In this document: one piece after another, positions 14,948-23,442 of the stretch
Position numbering within the stretch: the stretch's first letter is position 1
Layout of the letters: the number at the start of each line of letters is the position of its first letter
NCBI GenBank assembly: GCA_009379725.1
Contig: WHTF01000025.1
Location: 1 to 37,747, forward strand
DNA: 37,747 nt
DNA from: Deltaproteobacteria bacterium
GTDB lineage: Bacteria > Desulfobacterota > Binatia > UBA9968
Direction: 5' to 3'
Made by a program: the position numbers and the translations under genes
Notes under the pieces: generated by a model
Told to the model about the DNA's origin: nothing
What the model saw: the letters and a program-made list of their open reading frames with translations, nothing else
Databases searched by the model: none

Positions 14948-16309
14948 TCAAGCGCGCGCTGTCGACTTCGTTCGCATCGTCACAAACTCTTCCGCCGCCG
15001 TCGGATGAATACCGATGGTGGCATCGAACTGCGCCTTGGTTGCGCCGCAGTTAAGCGCCACGGCTAAACCCTGGATGATTTCTCCGGCATCGGGTCCAAC
15101 CATATGGCAGCCCAGCACCTGGTCCGTGGCGCGATCGACCACTAGTTTCATCATGGTTTTCTCAGCGCTACCGGTCATGGTATGCCGCAACGGCCTGAAT
15201 GAGGTTATGTAAATATCGATTTCATAGTTGCGCAGGCGCGCCTGCTCCTCGGACAAACCTACCGTGCCGCAATTGGGTGTGCTGAAAATCGCCGTAGCGA
15301 CATTCTCGTAGTCCAGTCTTACCGGTTTGTTGTTGAACAGAGTATTCGCCACCGCCATGCCTTCGGCAATGGCAACCGGAGTGAGCATCAACCGGTCGGT
15401 GCAATCGCCGATGGCGTAAATGCTGTCGACATTCGATCTCAAGTAGGGGTCGACAATCACGGCGCCGCTGTCGCTCAGCTCGACGCCGGCCTTCTCCAGC
15501 CCTAAGCGGCGGGTCTTCGGCACACGGCCGGTGGCATACAGAATTTCATTGGCCTCGACGACGCTGCCATCGAGAAGCGTCGCCTTCAGAACTTGGTTAA
15601 ACTTTTCGATCTTTATGACATCCGTGTTGAATCGAAGGTCGATGCCCCTCTTGCGCATTTCCTCTGCAAGGGTCACGCGGATATCCTCGTCGAAACCCCT
15701 GAGAAATAACCCGCCGCGGTAGAACTGCGAGGTCTGCGCGCCCAACCCATGAAATATTCCGGCAAACTCGACGCCGATATAACCGCCGCCGACAACAATG
15801 ACTTTCTCCGGCAGCACCGGCAGGTAAAACGCCTCATTGGACGTAATAGCGTGCTCCGATCCGGGAAACTTCGGCACCGAAGGCCAGCTGCCGACCGCAA
15901 CGAGAATATACTTCGCCGTGTAACGCTTGCCCTCCATGGCAACCGTGTGAGGGTCGATAACCTGCGCATGCCCTTCGAGGATTTCCACACCGGCGTCGCC
16001 GAGTAGTTTGCCGTACACGCCGTTAAGACGCTGGATCTCCTTATCCTTATTGGCGATGAGTTTTGTCCAATCGACGCTCCGCGGGCCAACCGTCCAGCCA
16101 AAACCCGCGGCGTCCCTGAAATCCTCGCCGTAGTGGGAGGCATAAACCAGAAGTTTTTTTGGGATACAGCCGACGTTGACGCACGTGCCGCCTAAAGCTT
16201 TTTCCTCGGCAACCGCCACTTTCGCGCCGAATGACGCGGCAACACGGCTGGCGCGTACCCCGCCGGAACCCGCGCCGATGGTCAACAAATCGTAATCATA
16301 ATGAATCAT
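14948..16309 (-). CDS. gor: Glutathione-disulfide reductase-like pyridine nucleotide-disulfide oxidoreductase
   Basis: The protein has 453 residues with the FAD loop TIGAGSGGVRAS, the redox pair C43 and C48 in GGTCVNVGCIPKK, the NAD(P) loop VGGGYIGVEFAG, the second FAD motif YAIGDCTDR and the C-terminal GIHPTAAEE that supplies the catalytic His-Glu dyad. The CVNVGC spacing and SHYGEDF after it point to glutathione reductase rather than lipoamide dehydrogenase. It would reduce glutathione disulfide with NADPH in the cytoplasm. I chose the ATG at 16309 with AAAGG upstream; a TTG precedes it. Trypanothione- or mycothione-like substrates are not excluded. Confidence 0.88.
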   Translation of the reverse strand: MIHYDYDLLTIGAGSGGVRASRVAASFGAKVAVAEEKALGGTCVNVGCIPKKLLVYASHYGEDFRDAAGFGWTVGPRSVDWTKLIANKDKEIQRLNGVYGKLLGDAGVEILEGHAQVIDPHTVAMEGKRYTAKYILVAVGSWPSVPKFPGSEHAITSNEAFYLPVLPEKVIVVGGGYIGVEFAGIFHGLGAQTSQFYRGGLFLRGFDEDIRVTLAEEMRKRGIDLRFNTDVIKIEKFNQVLKATLLDGSVVEANEILYATGRVPKTRRLGLEKAGVELSDSGAVIVDPYLRSNVDSIYAIGDCTDRLMLTPVAIAEGMAVANTLFNNKPVRLDYENVATAIFSTPNCGTVGLSEEQARLRNYEIDIYITSFRPLRHTMTGSAEKTMMKLVVDRATDQVLGCHMVGPDAGEIIQGLAVALNCGATKAQFDATIGIHPTAAEEFVTMRTKSTARA

Positions 16310-16484
16310 CAAAATTGCCTTTCAAGAAAATATCCAATAATGATAGGAGGTCCGACTGATTTCCTCAACACTTGCTTGACACGTAAAGCATTTTGACAGC
16401 CGGCGGATTGCATCGACCATGGCCGCGAACTGCTTGCGCGCGCTCGGGCCAAATAATGAGAATGTCACAAGCCATTGCCACACC

Positions 16485-17711
16485 ATGACCGGACGCCAAC
16501 GTTTGTTCCAGGCTCTCAGCGCGTTGCGCCACCGCAATTATCGTCTCTACTGGTTCGGACAGCTTTTTTCGGTGCTGGCGCAGAATATGGAAGCCGTCGC
16601 GCAGAGTTGGCTCGTGCTCGAAATGACCAATTCTCCGCTTCTCCTTGGCGTCACCGGCTTGACCTTCTCCATCCCTACCATCGCGTTGACGCTCCTCGGC
16701 GGCGCCATTGCCGACCGCGCCGATCGCAAACGCATCATGATTTTTTCTCAAATCGGTTCGGCAGCCAATTTCTTCATTTTAGCAACCTTCGTGATTACCG
16801 GTAGGGTGGAGCTTTGGCATGTCATGGCGCTTGCCTTCCTGTCGGGATGTGTCAGGGCTTTCGATCGGCCAAGCCGGATGGCATTACTGCCGCAGATGGT
16901 GCCGAAAGAAGACATCCCCAATGCCGTCGCCATCGGCGGCACGATCTGGCAGTTGAACAAGCTCGTGGGTCCGGCCGTGGCCGGGCTGCTCATCTATCTC
17001 ATCGGTATCGGTCCGACCTACTATTTTTGCTTCGCCGCTTCGGCGATCGCCATTTTTCTGTGGCTCGGCATCCGCTTGGGAAGCCATTCGCCGGCGGTAT
17101 CCACGGGAGGCCTCCTGCAGAACATGATGGAAGGATTGACTTTCATCCGTACGCACGAGATTTATTACATCTTCATCGCCATGACCTTTTTCAACAGCGT
17201 TTTCGGCATGTCTTATGTGATCCTCATGCCGGTATTTGCGCGCAATGTCCTCGCGGCGGGCTCGCAAGGCTTCGGCTTTCTGCAGAGCGCAGGCGGCGCC
17301 GGAGCTTTGTGCGGCGTGTTATTGGCCGCCTATCTTGGCCACTCGCGCGGTAAAGGCAAACAAGCGATCGGCGGTGCGGCGGTTTTCGGCGCCATGCTTA
17401 TTCTGTTTGCGTTGTCGAGCTCCTATCCGCTATCCCTCGTGCTCGCAGGCTTGCTCGGCATGGCGGGCCAATTTTACATGACGACAATTCACGCCATCCT
17501 GCAAGTCAACCTGCCCGATCGACTGCGCGGGCGAGTCATGGGAATTCATGGGTTGGCCTGGGAGCTCATGCCGGTGGGCGGAATGATCGCCGGAGCCATT
17601 GCGGAATTTGGCGGCGCGCCATCCGCTGTAGTCGTCGGTGGCGCGATGGTGACCGGCATGGCCGTCGTGGTCGCGATATTTTTGCCGAGCATACGGCGGT
17701 TGGAACAGTGA
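16485..17711 (+). CDS. MFS transporter, EntS/DHA3-like
   Basis: This 408-residue integral membrane protein begins ALRHRNYRLYWFGQ, the entry motif of PF05977 transporters, with GGAIADRADRKR as motif A after helix 2 and about twelve hydrophobic segments. DRLRGRVMGIHGLAWE in the C-terminal half matches the conserved loop RGRV. It should be a proton-coupled exporter in the inner membrane with unknown substrate. The ATG at 16485 puts the motif close to the N-terminus; upstream in-frame starts back to 16419 add a polar stretch without similarity. It leads a same-strand run with the ParB-like and racemase-like genes, with 37 bp to the next. Confidence 0.87.
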   Translation: MTGRQRLFQALSALRHRNYRLYWFGQLFSVLAQNMEAVAQSWLVLEMTNSPLLLGVTGLTFSIPTIALTLLGGAIADRADRKRIMIFSQIGSAANFFILATFVITGRVELWHVMALAFLSGCVRAFDRPSRMALLPQMVPKEDIPNAVAIGGTIWQLNKLVGPAVAGLLIYLIGIGPTYYFCFAASAIAIFLWLGIRLGSHSPAVSTGGLLQNMMEGLTFIRTHEIYYIFIAMTFFNSVFGMSYVILMPVFARNVLAAGSQGFGFLQSAGGAGALCGVLLAAYLGHSRGKGKQAIGGAAVFGAMLILFALSSSYPLSLVLAGLLGMAGQFYMTTIHAILQVNLPDRLRGRVMGIHGLAWELMPVGGMIAGAIAEFGGAPSAVVVGGAMVTGMAVVVAIFLPSIRRLEQ

Positions 17712-17748
17712 CCCAGGGTGTGTTAATCAAAGGCCGCATACAGGGGCA

Positions 17749-18741
17749 ATGGCGGAAAAGAAAACCAAGAAAAAATCCGGCGCACCACGCAAACGCCGCA
17801 AGCTGGCCGGGCATTCCATCGGACTGCCGCCTCAAGACCTGGCGGGCGCCGCTCCCGCCGCCATTGAAGAGCTGCATCACGATATCGATCGAGATGGCGG
17901 CAGAGTCATTTGCTCTTACCGCGAACCCTTCGGCGGCCACTGGTTAATTATGGCGGCATTACCCATCGAGCAAGTCGAGCCTACGCCCTACCAGCGTAAT
18001 CTTTCCGACACTCATGTGCGGAAGCTCGAAACCGTAATCGCCAAGCTGGGCCGCTTTCTCGACCCGATCATCGTCGTGCGCGGCGACCCGAACGACAAGG
18101 GTATTCGCTACTGGACCCCCAACGGCAATCATCGTTTGTCGGCGCTGCGCACTCTCGGCGCCAAGTCCATCACGGCCATCGTCGTGCCGGAGCCGTCGAC
18201 CGCGTACAAGATTCTCGCCCTGAATACCGAAAAGAGCCATAACCTGCGAGAGCGAGCATTGGAAGTGAGCAAGATGTATCACGAGCTGGCGGCACTCGAC
18301 GGCCTTAACGGCGCTACCGAGGAAAGCTATGCGCTGGAGTTCGAAGAGGCGGCACTGATTACGCTGGGACTGTGCTATCTCGAACAAGGCCGCTTCAGCG
18401 GCGGCGCGTACCATCCGATCCTGCGGCGCGCCGACGGCTTCCTGAAAAAATCATTGCGTGCCGCGCTCGAGATTCGCCGTGAACGATCCAAGACACTGAT
18501 GGGTTTGGATAAAACCGTCTGTGAAAAAGTCGCAGCGCTAAAATCCAAAGGCCTCAGCAGCCCTTATCTTAAAAGCTTCGTTGTCGCCCGCATCAACCCG
18601 TTCCGCTTTCGCCCGAAAGACGCCGCTCCGCTCGGCTTCGACGAAGTCCTGGAGCGCATGATGAAATCCATCGAAAAGTTCAACCCGGAAAAGATTAGAA
18701 TGCAGGATCTGGCAAGGTCAGGCGGCGCGCCTGAGGAATAG
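17749..18741 (+). CDS. Orphan ParB-like N-terminal domain protein
   Basis: The protein has 330 residues. Residues 2-19 are lysine/arginine-rich. Residues about 70-165 form a ParB/Srx-type domain: LPIEQVEPTPYQRN, LDPIIVVRG, then GNHRLSALRTLGA, the counterpart of the ParB GERRxRA nucleotide-binding motif. The remaining 165 residues are mostly helical with charged patches; I do not recognise the KorB-type HTH. No parA or parS-like site is nearby, so chromosome partition is unlikely. It lies 37 bp after an MFS gene and 66 bp before a racemase-like gene on the same strand, suggesting co-expression. A CTP switch, a nuclease or a regulator are all possible. Confidence 0.8.
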   Translation: MAEKKTKKKSGAPRKRRKLAGHSIGLPPQDLAGAAPAAIEELHHDIDRDGGRVICSYREPFGGHWLIMAALPIEQVEPTPYQRNLSDTHVRKLETVIAKLGRFLDPIIVVRGDPNDKGIRYWTPNGNHRLSALRTLGAKSITAIVVPEPSTAYKILALNTEKSHNLRERALEVSKMYHELAALDGLNGATEESYALEFEEAALITLGLCYLEQGRFSGGAYHPILRRADGFLKKSLRAALEIRRERSKTLMGLDKTVCEKVAALKSKGLSSPYLKSFVVARINPFRFRPKDAAPLGFDEVLERMMKSIEKFNPEKIRMQDLARSGGAPEE

Positions 18742-18807
18742 TGGTAACGCGCTCGGCTGCGACCGGGAGCGAAGCAGTCAATCAAGCCATACAGGAGGGG
18801 AAAAATC

Positions 18808-19542
18808 ATGGCGGCGAATCAGAGGCAATATCTTGTCGGCACAGTCAAACCTACGAATAGGCCGGAAGCCGGTCAGGAGATCGATCTCGACGAAAAAATT
18901 CCGGCGAGCATCAAATATGTCACCTTGACCATGAACTTCACCCGCGGCACCGAGGAAGAGTTCAGCACGTCAATGCCCGGCTACGAAGCAAAAGCAGCCG
19001 AGCTGGCGAAGATGGGCGCGGACCTGGTCCGTCCGAGCGGCGCGCCGCCGTTTATGTTACTGGGTTACCAACGCGAGCAGGAACTCATCAGCGGCTGGGA
19101 AAAAAAATACGGCGTTCAGATGTTCACCTCGGGTCAGAACCACGTGCGCGCGCTGCGCGTTCTGGGCATCAATAGATTTGTCGGCGCCAGTTACTTTCCC
19201 GAGAAGATGAATAATGTCTTCGCCCGCTATTTCATCGACGCAGGCTTTCAGGTATTGGCGATGGAGGGCATCGATTCGCCTTTCGCCGAAGTTCCCAAAG
19301 TTCCGCCTGAACAAATTCTTGAATTCATGAAGCGGATCGCCGCCAAGCACACAGACGCAGACGGCATCTATATGCTGGGCTCGGCCTGGAAGACGCTGGA
19401 GATCATCGATCCTTTGGAAAAAGCTTTGGGCCTCCCGGTGGTCCATGCCGGACCGGCACGCTGCTGGGAGACGCAATTGCGGCTTGGTCTGCAACTTCCG
19501 ATGCCGGGCTACGGACGGCTATTGGCGGAAATGCCGGGATGA
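18808..19542 (+). CDS. Asp/Glu racemase–arylmalonate decarboxylase superfamily protein, catalytic cysteines missing (first of pair)
   Basis: This 244-residue protein has the tandem Rossmann-like halves of maleate isomerase/AMDase: GADLVRPSGAPP (about 70-81), TSGQNHVRALRVLGINRFVGAS (108-128), the helix-turn PEKMNNVFARYFIDAGF, and DGIYMLGSAWKTLEII (185-200). The family normally has one catalytic Cys in each half; here the positions read PSG and LGS, and the only Cys is C219 elsewhere. So the usual thiol chemistry should be absent, and decarboxylation or binding without racemisation is possible. GGAGGGG lies before the ATG. It is followed about 100 bp on by a second, divergent family member. Confidence 0.82.
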   Translation: MAANQRQYLVGTVKPTNRPEAGQEIDLDEKIPASIKYVTLTMNFTRGTEEEFSTSMPGYEAKAAELAKMGADLVRPSGAPPFMLLGYQREQELISGWEKKYGVQMFTSGQNHVRALRVLGINRFVGASYFPEKMNNVFARYFIDAGFQVLAMEGIDSPFAEVPKVPPEQILEFMKRIAAKHTDADGIYMLGSAWKTLEIIDPLEKALGLPVVHAGPARCWETQLRLGLQLPMPGYGRLLAEMPG

Positions 19543-19644
19543 TTCGCAGATGAAGAGACAAGGAGAGTAGGAGATGAGAAGACCCGGAGACAGCAGCGCT
19601 ATCAATACAAGAATTCACCGTCGAATTCATTAAGGAGCTTTTTG

Positions 19645-20355
19645 ATGTCCGGCTGGAAAGCACGCATCGGCTATTTATCGCCATCGGTTTTTGAAACGCC
19701 ATCGGATTGGGACCTGATCCTGCCCAAAGGATTCACCATCGTCGCCTCGGGACTCAATGTCCAATCGCATACGGACGCGGAATTCAACAAAGCGATCGAC
19801 GCTCTCGGCGCCGGTCTGGGCATTTTTGCCGCCGAAGAGTGCGACGCTATTTTAATGGGCGGCATTACATTAGGTACCCAGCGCGGTTACGCTGCGGAAC
19901 AAGAGGTTGTCGCCAAGTTATCGCGGCAAGTCGGTTTGCCCGTAAGTACCGCGATGAGCGCAACGGTGCAGGCGCTTAAGCACTTGAAAGTGCGGAGTAC
20001 CGTCATTGCAACAGCTTACAAAGAAACCATCAACCATGCCGTGAAGAAATACTATGAAGACGGCGGGCTCGAAGTGCTGGCCATTAAAGGTCTTGATGTC
20101 GCCAAACCCATCGACCAGGTCAAGCTTCCGGAATACGCTTCTTACAAAGTCGCTCGAGAACTTTTTCGCCGGCACCCCGGCGCCGACAGTCTTCTTATTC
20201 AAGGACGCTGGCGCTCGGTGGCTTACGTGCAGGATCTCGAAGACGACACACAGAAGCCCGCGGTATCGAGCACGGCGGCATCGCTCTGGTGGGTTTTGCA
20301 CGTGCTGGGAATCAAAGTGCCTATCGAAGGATTCGGCAAACTTTTGCGTGGCTAA
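19645..20355 (+). CDS. Asp/Glu racemase–arylmalonate decarboxylase superfamily protein, catalytic cysteines missing (second of pair)
   Basis: This 236-residue protein resembles AMDase/maleate isomerase: RIGYLSPSVFETPSD at the start, CDAILMGGITLGTQRG (66-81), VSTAMSATVQALKHL (100-114), and ADSLLIQGRWRSVAYV (180-195). The first catalytic-Cys position reads GGI and the second QGR; the single Cys, C66, is on the strand before the loop. It is clearly distinct in sequence from the preceding gene, so the pair is an old duplication or two recruited members, perhaps forming a heteromer. AAGGAG lies seven bases before the ATG at 19645. The reaction is unknown. Confidence 0.82.
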   Translation: MSGWKARIGYLSPSVFETPSDWDLILPKGFTIVASGLNVQSHTDAEFNKAIDALGAGLGIFAAEECDAILMGGITLGTQRGYAAEQEVVAKLSRQVGLPVSTAMSATVQALKHLKVRSTVIATAYKETINHAVKKYYEDGGLEVLAIKGLDVAKPIDQVKLPEYASYKVARELFRRHPGADSLLIQGRWRSVAYVQDLEDDTQKPAVSSTAASLWWVLHVLGIKVPIEGFGKLLRG

Positions 20356-20391
20356 GGAGGAGCTGCCTGATTAACACCGCTGTGACGGAGA

Positions 20392-20700
20392 TTATCGGTG
20401 GCCGCGCATTTCCGCCGCGGTGAATGGACCCGCGCCCATGATCTGGTGCACTTCCCACTCATAGAGATCATAGGTGCAAAACCCCGCCGCGGTATAGGGA
20501 TCGCTGGCGGCGATTTGATCCGCTTCCTGTTTCGATCCGGCTTTGATGACATAGATACCGAATTTTCGATCCGGTGTCGGTCCTGAAAAAAGAATACGCC
20601 CCGCATCGTGCTGCTGTTTCATCCAGACCAGGTGTTGATCGAGATTGACGGTCCATTCTTCGCGCGGCTTTACCGCACGACGCATAACCAGATACCACAT
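20392..20700 (-). CDS. YciI-like (YCII-related domain) protein
   Basis: This is a 102-residue ferredoxin-like-fold protein. QHLVWMKQQHDAGRILFSGP contains the conserved His and the G-x-(6-8)-GP pattern of YCII proteins, followed by YVIKAGSKQEADQIAASDPY, the usual helix and DP turn. GGAGG lies before the ATG at 20700. YciI proteins are small dimers; a few take part in aromatic degradation as muconolactone isomerase-like or dehalogenase-like enzymes, but most have no known function. It converges with the racemase-like gene and lies just downstream of the EamA gene on the same strand. Confidence 0.85.
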   Translation of the reverse strand: MWYLVMRRAVKPREEWTVNLDQHLVWMKQQHDAGRILFSGPTPDRKFGIYVIKAGSKQEADQIAASDPYTAAGFCTYDLYEWEVHQIMGAGPFTAAEMRGHR

Positions 20701-20795
20701 GCAATCCTCCTTGCTCGGCGAGATCTTAAAGATACGCAACTCAAAGCAATCGATACGCCTTGGCGCTTGATGGTGTCAAGGCCGGCTGAACAAAG

Positions 20796-21659
20796 CTACC
20801 TGCCCACCGTTATCGCGATGGTGCCGGCAACCACGGCAACAGTGCCCAGGGCGGTCCGGGCATTGAGTTTTTCGCGCTCTCGTAAAAAGAAATAGGCGAT
20901 CATTAAATTCCACAGTGGCGTGGTTGCAATAATCGGGGAAACGACCACCACTGTGCCGGCGCCGAGCGCAATCAGTCCCAGCAACGCGCCCAAACCTTCG
21001 AAGAAACCCGATGCCGACAAATGCAGCACGCCCCTGGGGTGCCAGACTAGAGGCTGATGACGATGCGAGATCCAGGCATAGGGTAAAGAGCAGACCAGCG
21101 ACACGACGGCGATCACTGCCGAAAAGAACACCGGTTCGTTGGTAATCGTCAAGCCATAGCGTCGCAGGGGAAACGCAATCCCGGCCAGCACTCCGGCGCC
21201 GAGCGAGTAAAGAACATGCCACCAGCAGTAATCTATGGCTTTTGTTTCCGGCTGCCATGTAATCAGGACGACACCCACGACCACCAGCATCGTTCCCGCC
21301 AACACCGCCGTGCCGGCCTGTTCCTGCAGCAACGTGATGGCTATGAATGCGCTCCACAGCGGGTAAGTATTGCGCAGCGGCTGGCTGCGCGCCGTGCCGA
21401 TTTTCTGCAAGCCGGTGAAAGTCAATAAACTGATCACGCTTTGGAGAATTCCCAGACTGATAAAGACGCCCAGCGCGAGAGGCGCAAACTGCGGAATTCC
21501 GCCGGTCAAAACCACCGCGAGCCAGAGCATGATCGTACGCGACGCCAGCGAAACTATCGTTGCAACCAACGCGGTGGCGTAATGGAGACCGAACCAGCCG
21601 TAGACGGTAAATAGGGCGTAGGAAATTGCGGCGAGAAGAGCAATGAGTTCGGGTGCCAT
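20796..21659 (-). CDS. EamA/DMT-family transporter
   Basis: This 287-residue protein has ten hydrophobic segments in two similar halves, each an EamA domain: LIALLAAISYALFTVYGWF begins the first, and FFSAVIAVVSLVCSLPYAW falls in the second. TYPLWSAFIAITLLQE and ATTPLWNLMIAYFFLRE at the ends of the halves match the conserved P-x-(W/F) and glutamate positions of the family. It sits in the inner membrane and probably exports a metabolite or amino-acid-like compound. The ATG at 21659 starts directly before the first helix. It diverges from the Deg protease gene. Confidence 0.87.
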   Translation of the reverse strand: MAPELIALLAAISYALFTVYGWFGLHYATALVATIVSLASRTIMLWLAVVLTGGIPQFAPLALGVFISLGILQSVISLLTFTGLQKIGTARSQPLRNTYPLWSAFIAITLLQEQAGTAVLAGTMLVVVGVVLITWQPETKAIDYCWWHVLYSLGAGVLAGIAFPLRRYGLTITNEPVFFSAVIAVVSLVCSLPYAWISHRHQPLVWHPRGVLHLSASGFFEGLGALLGLIALGAGTVVVVSPIIATTPLWNLMIAYFFLREREKLNARTALGTVAVVAGTIAITVGR

Positions 21660-21726
21660 GACGAGTCGCTTTCTTGGATGTACTAGACAAAGGATTCTCA
21701 GTCAAAGGCGCAAGTGAAAAAGCCGA

Positions 21727-21755
21727 TTTAACTCATGAAACGATTATCGTATACT
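21727..21755 (+). promoter_or_regulatory. Possible sigma70-type promoter for the Deg protease gene
   Basis: TATACT (21750-21755) matches five of six -10 bases; TTTAAC (21727-21732) is a weak -35 with a 17-bp spacer. It lies 40 bp before the ATG at 21796. Confidence 0.35.
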
Positions 21756-21795
21756 GTGGCGACTTTAATCCCGCAGGCATGAATAGGGAGAGCTT

Positions 21796-23346
21796 ATGGG
21801 TCGTATCCTCATCGTTTTGATAATGTTCGTCACATTCGCCATGGAGGCGCGCCAAGTGGAGGCGCAAGACCAGATCCGTGATTTGGTCGTCAAGATCCAT
21901 GCCGTTCACCACACTCCCGATCTGTTGCGCCCGTGGAGTAGAAACAGCCCGCAGCAGGTCAAAGGTTCGGGCGTCGTCATAGACGGCAACCGCATTCTCA
22001 CCAACGCGCACGTGGTGCGTTACGCAAGTCAGATTTACGTGCAGCCCAATCAATCGGCGCGACACCTGCCGGCGCGGGTGGACGCCATCACGCCTTCCAT
22101 GGATCTCGCCATTTTAAAACTGGACGATGAATCCTTTTTCGAAAAACGCGGCTCGCTTCCCCTTGCCAGAGAGTTGCCTCGGGTTAAGGACAATATCAAT
22201 GTGTATGGCTATCCCACCGGCGGCACGGAACTGTCTGTGACCCAAGGAATCGTCTCGCGCATCGAATACACGGACTATTACTACCAAGCGGCTGGACTGC
22301 GTATTCAAGTCGACGCCGCGCTGAATTTCGGCAACAGCGGCGGCCCAGCGGTGTCGGATGGAAAACTGGTGGGCTTGGTGTTCAGCTTGATTCAAAATGC
22401 CCAGAACATCGGCTACCTGATTCCGGTCGAAGAAATCCAACTTTTTTTACACGACGTGGCTGACGGTGTGTACGACGGCAAGCCACAGACTCACGATCTG
22501 CTACAAACCGTCGAGAATGACGCGCTGCGACAAAGGCTGGGTCTGCCTAAGGGGCTCGGTGGAGTCATGGTGGCGCAACCCTACCGCGATGATCCCGCAT
22601 ATCCGTTGAAGGAATGGGACGTCATCACCCATATCGGCGGCACTCCTGTCGATAGTGACGGTAAAGTCGCGGTCCGCTATGATCTGCGGCTTTCATCCTC
22701 CTACCTCGTGCAGAAATTTGCCGAGAACGGTTTGCTGCCCCTGACCCTCTACCGAGACGGCAAGTTGGTTCAGGTTCATTTGCCGGTTAAATCGCAACGT
22801 GAGCTGGTCATCCCTTATCTTTTGAACGCACGTCCCAGATACTTCATTTTCGGACCGTTCGTCTTTTCCCAGACGACGCAAGACTATCTTGAAAGGCTCG
22901 GCCAGCGGACCCCGGCATTCAGCACCTTTGGACGCACGCCAAGTTTGCTCTTTACCCGACGCTACGATCGACCGGCTTTTGACAATGAAGAACTCGTCAT
23001 GGTCGCCTCTCCCTTGTTTCCGCATCGCATCACCAAAGGCTACGATGATCCTAATCGCGACGTGCTGAGTGAAGTGAACGGCATTCAAGTCAAGAACTTG
23101 CGCCACCTGGTGGAAGTCTTGCGCGACACTCGAGACGAGCAAGTCAGTTTCAAGTTCGCCAACGCCGGGGTACTGACTCATGAAACCATGGTGTTCAATC
23201 GGTCCGATCTCGTGGAAGCGACCGGCAAAATTCTCGAAGAAAACGGCATCCGTTATCCGTATTCTCCTGATCTGCGAGCCGTTTGGGAAAGCCCCCCAAT
23301 CAATGGACCCAAAGCCGCTCAAATTACCTGTTGTAATCCGGGCTAG
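21796..23346 (+). CDS. Exported Deg/HtrA-type serine protease with PDZ domains (Deg9-like)
   Basis: The first 23 residues form a signal peptide (ILIVLIMFVTFAM, then VEA|Q). The trypsin-like domain shows H72 in LTNAHVV, D103 in SMDLAIL and S181 in NFGNSGGPA, a complete triad. A PDZ domain follows around residues 265-335 (GGVMVAQPY, WDVITHIGG), then a long C-terminal part with a second PDZ-like segment (LSEVNGIQVKNLRHLVEVL) of the plant Deg9 type. At 516 residues it exceeds DegP slightly. It probably acts in envelope protein quality control. AGGGAG lies seven bases before the ATG. The Rid gene starts 96 bp later. Confidence 0.9.
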   Translation: MGRILIVLIMFVTFAMEARQVEAQDQIRDLVVKIHAVHHTPDLLRPWSRNSPQQVKGSGVVIDGNRILTNAHVVRYASQIYVQPNQSARHLPARVDAITPSMDLAILKLDDESFFEKRGSLPLARELPRVKDNINVYGYPTGGTELSVTQGIVSRIEYTDYYYQAAGLRIQVDAALNFGNSGGPAVSDGKLVGLVFSLIQNAQNIGYLIPVEEIQLFLHDVADGVYDGKPQTHDLLQTVENDALRQRLGLPKGLGGVMVAQPYRDDPAYPLKEWDVITHIGGTPVDSDGKVAVRYDLRLSSSYLVQKFAENGLLPLTLYRDGKLVQVHLPVKSQRELVIPYLLNARPRYFIFGPFVFSQTTQDYLERLGQRTPAFSTFGRTPSLLFTRRYDRPAFDNEELVMVASPLFPHRITKGYDDPNRDVLSEVNGIQVKNLRHLVEVLRDTRDEQVSFKFANAGVLTHETMVFNRSDLVEATGKILEENGIRYPYSPDLRAVWESPPINGPKAAQITCCNPG

Positions 23347-23442
23347 CCTGCATCTTGCTCAAGTCCTACGTTGAACCCGCGCATGCGCTGATATAGGATC
23401 GTCGAGCCGGTCAATGAATCCGGCTCAAAGGAGACATCCGCC

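Noticed and set aside
17749-18741. ParB-like gene as a plasmid or chromosome partition locus
   Set aside because: There is no parA, no parS-like palindrome and no replication gene in the window; the neighbours are metabolic.
19574-19633. A 19-codon frame with a strong ribosome-site-like AGGAG between the two racemase-like genes
   Set aside because: The purine-rich spacer makes chance ribosome sites likely, and the peptide has no recognisable feature. It could be tested by ribosome profiling.
20776-21705. A 309-codon open frame on the minus strand overlapping the EamA gene
   Set aside because: Its translation is Arg/Ser/Cys-rich with no membrane pattern, while the overlapping 287-residue frame has ten hydrophobic segments and EamA signatures.
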